A DNA stretch of 21,571 nucleotides, from assembly GCA_021799715.1 (NCBI GenBank), contig JAJYZY010000030.1:1-21571 (forward strand). The letters run 5' to 3'. This DNA comes from Planctomycetota bacterium. GTDB taxonomy: Bacteria > Planctomycetota > Phycisphaerae > WQYP01. Below are positions 16,476 through 21,571 of the stretch, piece by piece. Under the pieces are notes generated by a model, which did no database searches, was not told the DNA's origin, and worked only from the letters and a program-made list of their open reading frames with translations. Both the position numbers and the translations under genes were made by a program. Each line of letters starts with the position of its first letter. The first letter of the stretch is position 1.

Positions 16476-16880
16476 TCAGGCACCGGCGGGCATGACCGCT
16501 GATTTTTCCACGACAAATTCGGGCCAATCCGCGTTATCCCATCCCACCCGGCTGCCTACCGGATAATCAGCCGCCTGCTGATGACTCGGCAAGCTCACCG
16601 TGGTGTCGTAAGCGGTCCGCACGAGCAATGAATTTTCCTTCCCGTTCTGCCGCAATACCAGTCCCTGCATCCGCCGAGGTCGTCCAAACAGCGGCTCAAC
16701 ATAATTTCCGCCCTGACTGACCACTTCAATTTTTCGGGCCGGGGCATGAATGCTGCCCTCTACGCGCTTGCCGACATTCAAATCAGCAACCGATGCACAT
16801 TTAAAGGTATTGCGGTAATTTGCGCCCGGCGTTTTCAGGGTGATCAGATCGTTTTCAATACTCTCAATAATAAATTTCAT
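16476..16880 (-). CDS. Conserved-looking hypothetical protein, 134 aa
   Basis: I do not recognise this protein. It is short, has no signal peptide or membrane segment, and alternates hydrophobic and polar residues in a way that suggests beta structure. It has a single Cys (in FKCAS) and a basic central patch (FGRPRRMQGLVLRQNGK). The ATG at 16880 is preceded by GGAG with 9-nt spacing, and a good promoter lies just upstream. It is the first gene of the unit that continues into glpK after 72 bp and then glpD, so a regulatory or accessory role in glycerol use is possible but only inferred from position. Confidence 0.7.
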   Translation of the reverse strand: MKFIIESIENDLITLKTPGANYRNTFKCASVADLNVGKRVEGSIHAPARKIEVVSQGGNYVEPLFGRPRRMQGLVLRQNGKENSLLVRTAYDTTVSLPSHQQAADYPVGSRVGWDNADWPEFVVEKSAVMPAGA

Positions 16881-16905
16881 TCGTGCTTACTCCAATAAGT
16901 CGGGA

Positions 16906-16934
16906 ATTATAATCCGAATGCGTCCGGCGGCCAA
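16906..16934 (-). promoter_or_regulatory. Promoter of the hypothetical-glpK-glpD operon
   Basis: On the minus strand, -35 TTGGCC (16934-16929; 4 of 6 matches) and a perfect -10 TATAAT (16911-16906) are separated by 17 nt. The start site near 16899 gives a leader of about 19 nt containing the GGAG ribosome binding site. Confidence 0.65.
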
Positions 16935-17052
16935 TGGGCCTTGCGCGGAAAATAGCCATCCGTCGCGGCAACGGACTTTTTCCCTGAAAATATGCATCAC
17001 AACTGGAATTGCCGTTATCAAACGCTACAATACTTCAACCGCTCGGCCGACT

Positions 17053-17087
17053 TGGCTCGTTGAAAGCGGTAATGTCTGTAGCATAGT
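17053..17087 (+). promoter_or_regulatory. Candidate promoter of the second PEP-CTERM gene
   Basis: Two readings overlap. A sigma-70 reading has -35 TTGAAA (17060-17065) and -10 CATAGT (17082-17087) with a 16-nt spacer. A sigma-54 reading has TGGCTCG (17053-17059) with GC at 17066-17067, matching the GG-N10-GC core but lacking the TT before GC. Neither is decisive. Confidence 0.35.
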
Positions 17088-17112
17088 GTTCAGATCAACG
17101 AGGAGGCGAAAA

Positions 17113-18840
17113 ATGATGGATTGCTGCCGCGCCAAAATCATGGCGATGATTTCCGCTGCGGCGTTTCTGGTACCGACGGGCTTTGCCTTGGCTGTCGGCT
17201 CTGGATCAATTGATGCCGTAGTTGGGGATAACGGCCCGCCGGCGGGAATTGCGATTGCATCCTCTGATAACACCGGTGGGCAATCGGTCACAACCGCATC
17301 GGCGGCTTACGGGTCGGTGATGGAAAGTTTTACCGCCGGCACCTCCAGCAATTCCGGCTACACGCCTCCGGATACCAATGGCGCTGTGGGACCATCCGAT
17401 ATTGTCCAACTGATCAACGGTTATTACGGTGTATACAGCCTGGCACCAAGCGTAAATGCCAGCGGTGTGGCGACACCGCTGGCCAGTGAATCGCTGCCCC
17501 AGTTCTGGACCAATTCCGGGGTGACCTTGCCGGCGGCATCCAGTGGTTACAATTCGTTTGTATCCGATCCGCGCGTCATTTACGACCCAAGCTCCGGGCA
17601 TTGGTTCGCCAGCAGCATTGATGTAATGGAAAACAGTTCCAGCGGCAATGTCAGCCGGAGCAATGACTTTCTTCTGGCGGTTTCAAAAAATTCCAATCCA
17701 TTGGATGGGTGGACAGGATTTAAGGTTGCAGCCTATCAACCCACGAATCCATCACTGACTTCCAGTGAGGCCGGTTACGGAACAACTTTTGCCGATTTTC
17801 CAACATTGGGCATCACTTCCAACTATGTCACGGTAGGCGCCAACAATTTCACGGTGCCGAATCAGCAGAACCAATTTTCCTCTGCGCCGGCTTATGAATC
17901 GGTGCTGCTGGTGAATAAAAGCGCCCTTACCGGCGGCAGTCCGTCGGTCTCAAACTTCACCGCCAATAGCGCCTTAACTTATCAATCGTTTAACAACCTG
18001 GGCTTTACCAATCAACCGGTCAATGACCTCAATGGCACAGGCGCTGCGTCCTATTTGTTTTCCAATTATGACGCATCGGGTGCCAATAACACCTATACGC
18101 AGAATCTCAACGAAACGCGCGTCGTGTCCGCGAGCACGTCCGGAGGCCTGGATACAAATTACAATCTGGCGGCCTTTGCCTATCAGTCCGGCGAACCGGT
18201 TAATGGCACGCAACCGGGATCATCGGCAACCATTGATACCAATGATGACCGTTTAAGTTCCAGCCTGACCACGGACGCCAAGGGGAACATCTGGGGTATT
18301 CAATCTGTCTTGAATCCGGCAAATTCCAATCTTTCCGCCTTGCGCTGGTTTGAAGTCGCTCCGGTTGCTACCGCGGGGAACGGCAGCACCGGGCCGGACA
18401 TTTTAGCGCAGGGCGTGATTTCCGATCCCAATAATTCACTCTATTTTGGCTCCATTGCCGTTAATTCAGCCGGTAAGGTGGTTATTGGATTTACCGAAAG
18501 CGGCACCATCAATCCCAGTGCCTTCGCGCTAATTGGAAATCTGACCGGCACCAACATCACCTTCGGCAGCCCCTTGTTGTTACACGCCGGACTGGCGGCC
18601 TATGGAAATACCGGAGCCAATCGTTGGGGTGATTACAGTTCCACCTGGGTGGATGCGACCAACCCGAATATTTTCTGGACCTTTCAGGAATATGCCGTCA
18701 GTGCCAATCAGTGGGGCACGCAGATAGCGGAAATTGCCGTGCCGGAACCAACTGCCCTGATGATCTTGGGCGGCGGGCTGGCGCTGATGCTTTTGATTAC
18801 CCGCCGGCACCGTAAAACGTCCGTCCCGCGCGCTGCCTGA
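17113..18840 (+). CDS. PEP-CTERM-sorted exported protein with a PPDTNGAVGP-type domain
   Basis: This 575-aa protein begins with an export signal (about 1-27, ending FALA) and ends with a full PEP-CTERM signal: VPEPTAL, a hydrophobic helix LMILGGGLALMLLI and the basic tail TRRHRK. The body has PPDTNGAVGPSDIVQLINGY, YDPSSGHWFASS and TTFADFPTLGITSNYVTVGA. These recall a family of secreted beta-propeller-like proteins, which I recognise only by pattern. The frame is open far upstream (16840), but the start is fixed by AGGAGG with 6-nt spacing to the ATG at 17113. Sorting would need an exosortase encoded elsewhere. It shares the sorting-signal type with the 3809-5401 protein but little other sequence. 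Function is unknown; a cell-surface or extracellular-matrix location is inferred. Confidence 0.85.
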   Translation: MMDCCRAKIMAMISAAAFLVPTGFALAVGSGSIDAVVGDNGPPAGIAIASSDNTGGQSVTTASAAYGSVMESFTAGTSSNSGYTPPDTNGAVGPSDIVQLINGYYGVYSLAPSVNASGVATPLASESLPQFWTNSGVTLPAASSGYNSFVSDPRVIYDPSSGHWFASSIDVMENSSSGNVSRSNDFLLAVSKNSNPLDGWTGFKVAAYQPTNPSLTSSEAGYGTTFADFPTLGITSNYVTVGANNFTVPNQQNQFSSAPAYESVLLVNKSALTGGSPSVSNFTANSALTYQSFNNLGFTNQPVNDLNGTGAASYLFSNYDASGANNTYTQNLNETRVVSASTSGGLDTNYNLAAFAYQSGEPVNGTQPGSSATIDTNDDRLSSSLTTDAKGNIWGIQSVLNPANSNLSALRWFEVAPVATAGNGSTGPDILAQGVISDPNNSLYFGSIAVNSAGKVVIGFTESGTINPSAFALIGNLTGTNITFGSPLLLHAGLAAYGNTGANRWGDYSSTWVDATNPNIFWTFQEYAVSANQWGTQIAEIAVPEPTALMILGGGLALMLLITRRHRKTSVPRAA

Positions 18841-18870
18841 TGCCGGCTTGCGCTGTCCGGCGGAAATATG

Positions 18871-18910
18871 GCGGCATGATATTTAGCGCAATATTAATAT
18901 CGCGGCATGA
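18871..18910. promoter_or_regulatory. Direct repeats and AT palindrome upstream of the ABC operon
   Basis: GCGGCATGA occurs at 18871-18879 and 18902-18910, with start points 31 bp apart (about three helical turns). Between them lies the perfect palindrome ATATTAATAT (18891-18900). The pattern looks like an operator for the ABC permease gene at 18999. No regulator family is assigned. Confidence 0.35.
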
Positions 18911-18998
18911 CACAACCGCCCGGGGCGGACATAATATCCTTGCGCGGTGCCGATGCTCCGCGGCGCGGGCGTTTGCGGCGTAACGGCGTTGAGCAACC

Positions 18999-20792
18999 AT
19001 GGCAGATGATTCCCTACAACATCCACGCAAATTTACGGCCGGGTATTGGATTGGCTCGGCGCTGGTGTTATTGGCGGCGGCGATTCTCTCCGGCATGCTG
19101 CATCCGTTTAATGTGGTTAAATCGCATTTGCCGGCACGGGTCTGGCAGTTGCCCGAGGATGCGGCGTGGTCGCTTTCCCGGATGATTGAAGCGTATATCC
19201 TGTCGCTGATATTTGCCATGAGCGTGGGGGTTTACGCGTACAACAATTTGCGTGCCCGAAGATTGATCCTGCCGATTCTGGATATTCTGCAGTCCATTCC
19301 CATTGTGAGTTTTTTTCCCGCGGCACTGGCGGTGGCGGTGTGGCTTTTTGGCGGCGGGCGTCTGGGGTTTGAAATTGCCGCCATCGTGCTGATATTCACC
19401 GGCATGTCCTGGAATATGGCGTTTAGTGTATATGAAAGCCTCATCATGATGCCGCGGGAAACCACGGAATGCGCCGAGTGTTTCGGCATTCGCGGTGCCC
19501 AGCGATTTTTCACCATCACCCTGCCGGTGTGCGTGCCGGGATTGCTATACAACAGCATTGTCAGTTGGGCGGCGGGCTGGTTTGCCCTGACGGCATGCGA
19601 GATTTTGTCGGTAAATAATCGCAATGTCACCCTGCCGGGGATCGGCAGTTTTTTGCAGCAGGCGGCTAATTCCAGAACCCATCCATTGGAATTGAATCTC
19701 TGCGGAGTCGCGGTGTTGCTGGGAATTATTCTGATGATGGAATTCTTCGTCTGGCGGCCATTGGCCGTCTGGGCGGAACGATTCCGCTATGAGGTGGCGG
19801 TTTCCTCTATATCGCGAGGCAATACCGGGATATTGGGCTGGTATCAGCGCGGCTGGCTGCCGCGGGCATTTATCAACTATTTCGTTTTTCCACTTAACGG
19901 CGGGGTCAATGCGCTGATCCGGTACACGCGCGGCTCAGCAAAACGGCTGATCCTGCCCCGCATTGAAGTTCCCGCCCCGATCACTCGCTTATGGTCCAAT
20001 TTCCAGCGCTTCTCCGGCTGGCTCTTGATTATCGCCATTGCCGGCGGCGGCGGATTTTATCTATTTAATATGTTTCACGATCATCTCCTGCCCCCGCTGG
20101 CGGGGAAGATTCCAGCCTACATCGGCTTTTCCTTCCTGCGCATTGTCATTGCCTACGTGCTGTCCATGCTCTGGGTTGTGCCCGCGGTGTTGTGGGCAAG
20201 AACCCGGCCGCGGATGTTCCGGCTGCTGTCGTCGGTGTCCCAAACCATGGCCAGCATGCCGCCGATCGCATTGACATTTATTGTCATCAGCATTTTTGTC
20301 GAGCATCTGAAATGGGGGTATTGGGGAGTGGAAGCCGCGGGCATGGTGCTGCTGATGAACGGCGTGCAATGGTATGTGCTTTTTAACATGCTCGGCGGCA
20401 TCGCCAAAATCCCCGGAGACCTCAAAGAAGTGTGCAACGCCATGGGCCTGTCGCGCTGGCAGCAATGGCGCCATCTGGTGATTCCCGCGATTCTCCCTTC
20501 GCTGTTTACCGGCACGATCACCGCTTTTGGCGGCGGATGGAATACGCTGATTTTCAGTGAATGCATCACCTATGCCGGACATCCCTACAACTTGCCGGGG
20601 ATCGGCTGGCTGCTGAATGTGGCGTCCGGCTCGGCCTTGCCGCCGTCCGGCAAGCCGCTGCCCGCGCCGCAGGCGCAGGCGTTGCTTTTTGCCGGCGTGG
20701 GTTGTTTGATTGTGCTTATCGTGGTATTGAATCGGCTGCTGTGGAAGCGGCTGCAGGCATGGGCGGCGGATAAATTCCGCCTCGATTATTAA
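18999..20792 (+). CDS. ABC transporter permease with two fused permease domains
   Basis: This 597-aa inner-membrane protein contains two binding-protein-dependent permease domains in one chain. Each carries its EAA coupling loop: PRETTECAECFGIRGAQRFF (about 149-168) and IPGDLKEVCNAMGLSRWQQW (about 470-489). Both lie between hydrophobic segments. The closest match by pattern is the nitrate/sulfonate/bicarbonate-type permease family, in which a single protein can supply the whole membrane channel and pair with one ATPase. The substrate cannot be named, and no binding protein is present in the window. The ATG at 18999 has only a weak GAG upstream. The cognate ATPase gene follows after 68 bp but is broken. 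Confidence 0.88.
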   Translation: MADDSLQHPRKFTAGYWIGSALVLLAAAILSGMLHPFNVVKSHLPARVWQLPEDAAWSLSRMIEAYILSLIFAMSVGVYAYNNLRARRLILPILDILQSIPIVSFFPAALAVAVWLFGGGRLGFEIAAIVLIFTGMSWNMAFSVYESLIMMPRETTECAECFGIRGAQRFFTITLPVCVPGLLYNSIVSWAAGWFALTACEILSVNNRNVTLPGIGSFLQQAANSRTHPLELNLCGVAVLLGIILMMEFFVWRPLAVWAERFRYEVAVSSISRGNTGILGWYQRGWLPRAFINYFVFPLNGGVNALIRYTRGSAKRLILPRIEVPAPITRLWSNFQRFSGWLLIIAIAGGGGFYLFNMFHDHLLPPLAGKIPAYIGFSFLRIVIAYVLSMLWVVPAVLWARTRPRMFRLLSSVSQTMASMPPIALTFIVISIFVEHLKWGYWGVEAAGMVLLMNGVQWYVLFNMLGGIAKIPGDLKEVCNAMGLSRWQQWRHLVIPAILPSLFTGTITAFGGGWNTLIFSECITYAGHPYNLPGIGWLLNVASGSALPPSGKPLPAPQAQALLFAGVGCLIVLIVVLNRLLWKRLQAWAADKFRLDY

Positions 20793-20860
20793 CCCGTTGA
20801 CGCCCGCGGTTTTTGCGCTGGGGTGTCCGATGCTGAAACACCGAATATGAGAAAAATACG

Positions 20861-21364
20861 ATGCTCTTGAAACTCGACAACGTTACCAAAGTGTATCAGA
20901 CCGACGGACCGGCCGCCACGATATTGGAAGACGTTAACTTAAGTGTTGATTCCGGGCAGTTTATATGCCTGGTCGGGCAGTCCGGCTGCGGTAAATCCAC
21001 CACGTTGCGCCTGATTAACGGCCTGTTGCCTCCCAGCAGTGGAAAAGTCTATTTTAAGGATAAGCCGCTGGCCGGCATTAATCTGCAATGCGGCATGGTG
21101 TTTCAGAATTTCGCACTCCTGCCGTGGATGACCGTTACGCAGAACATTCTTCTGGCCCTTGAGGCGCGGCGGATTGATCGGTCCACTGCAGAAAAACGCG
21201 CGGAATTCTACATCGATAAAGTGGGTCTGGATGGATTTGAAGGCGCTTATCCACGGGAACTCTCCGGCGGCATGAAACAGCGCGTCGGTCTTGCCAGGGC
21301 CATGGCGGTGGAACCGGAACTGCTGCTGATGGATGAACCATTCAGCGCTCTGGACCCCCTTACC
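20861..21364 (+). pseudogene. ABC transporter ATPase, truncated by an insertion element
   Basis: The first 168 codons encode a typical nitrate/sulfonate-type ABC ATPase: Walker [10 protein letters not shown] (39-47), Q-loop Gln82, signature LSGGMKQ (134-140), Walker B LLLMDEP (154-160) and D-loop SALD (162-165). After DPLT (165-168) the similarity stops and the frame runs on into foreign sequence to a stop at 21490. The H-loop histidine and the rest of the domain are lost. The right-hand sequence encodes the end of an IS630-type transposase on the opposite strand, which explains the break. The exact junction lies between about 21361 and 21378. Relatives paired with two-domain permeases often carry an extra C-terminal domain, which would also be lost. 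The start at 20861 has a weak GAGA upstream. Confidence 0.88.
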
Positions 21365-21571
21365 AGCATTATACTCTATGCGGCTATTAACGGGACATCT
21401 TCGAAGGTTTGGAATCGCGGTGCCATCAGTGTGTTGATGGTGTGGCGGTGGGTGGTTGGCAGTTCATCCAGGCACCGATCAATGGTTTGACGAAATTCCT
21501 GGAACGAGCCGTGGTGACGGGAATTCAGTACCGTCTTTTTGGTGAATCTCCAGAGTCGCTCGATGAGATTG
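21363..21571 (-). mobile_element. IS630-family insertion sequence, right part outside the window
   Basis: The sequence right of the ATPase break encodes an IS630-type transposase end and replaces the expected ATPase sequence. IS630 elements insert at TA and duplicate it; TA occurs at 21361, 21370, 21372 and 21377, so the exact end cannot be fixed without the other terminus. The left boundary given here is approximate. Confidence 0.8.
21376..21571 (-). CDS. IS630-family transposase, C-terminal fragment (cut by window edge)
   Basis: Read on the minus strand from the window edge, an open frame of 64 codons ends in TAG at 21376-21378. It contains [15 protein letters not shown], the DDE-domain segment of IS630/Tc1-type transposases in which the Glu after NLI is the third catalytic acidic residue. 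It is followed by the typical [15 protein letters not shown] and [10 protein letters not shown] tail. The N-terminal part, including the first two Asp residues, lies outside the window, so whether the enzyme is intact cannot be judged. Confidence 0.88.
   Translation of the reverse strand, partial: NLIERLWRFTKKTVLNSRHHGSFQEFRQTIDRCLDELPTTHRHTINTLMAPRFQTFEDVPLIAA

Noticed and set aside
16840..17112. 91-codon upstream extension of the second PEP-CTERM gene
   Set aside because: AGGAGG with 6-nt spacing sets the start at 17113; the extension runs across the divergent promoter region and into the opposite gene.
1..21571. CRISPR arrays, tRNA and rRNA genes
   Set aside because: No regularly spaced repeats, cloverleaf with a GGTTCGAATCC-type arm or rRNA-like sequence was seen.

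Overview
The window looks like a chromosomal segment from a Gram-negative bacterium of moderately high GC, most likely a planctomycete of the Phycisphaerae type. This is an inference from two exported proteins with C-terminal PEP-CTERM sorting signals, a Tat-exported GH3 glycosidase, lipoprotein and diderm-style export signals, and a two-domain ABC permease. No rRNA or taxonomic marker is present, so the assignment is tentative.

Layout, left to right. (1) Minus strand, 173-3441: a GDP-L-fucose synthase gene followed by a Tat-exported GH3 glycosidase gene; these are sugar nucleotide and polysaccharide functions. (2) Plus strand, 3809-5401: a PEP-CTERM beta-propeller-like exported protein with a leader hairpin and a strong downstream terminator, bracketed by a 17-bp direct repeat. 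(3) Minus strand, 6082-7569: guaB (IMP dehydrogenase), whose consensus promoter predicts a leaderless mRNA. (4) Plus strand, 7752-8210: a lipoprotein that is a group 1 truncated haemoglobin, closed by a terminator. (5) Plus strand, 8493-10776: an overlapping pair of diverged RnfC-like and RnfD-like genes with no other Rnf subunit, preceded by a perfect FNR/DNR-type box. (6) Plus strand, 11196-13271: a PAS-LOV-GGDEF-EAL protein, predicted to be a blue-light-responsive cyclic di-GMP enzyme, behind an approximately 300-nt leader that can form several hairpins. (7) Minus strand, 13348-16880: a glycerol catabolism operon (unknown 134-aa gene, glpK, glpD) with a clear promoter. (8) Plus strand, 17113-18840: a second PEP-CTERM exported protein. 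(9) Plus strand, 18999 to the right edge: a two-domain ABC permease and its ATPase gene, the latter cut after its D-loop by an IS630-family element that runs off the window.

How the genes fit together: regions 4 to 6 form the unusual part. A membrane-anchored haemoglobin, a stripped-down Rnf-like electron module with an FNR-type operator, and a light-sensing cyclic di-GMP enzyme lie side by side on one strand but appear to be three separate transcription units. A shared role in responding to oxygen, nitric oxide or redox state is a hypothesis only. GlpK and GlpD turn glycerol into dihydroxyacetone phosphate and feed electrons to the quinone pool. The ABC transporter cannot work as encoded here because its ATPase is truncated.
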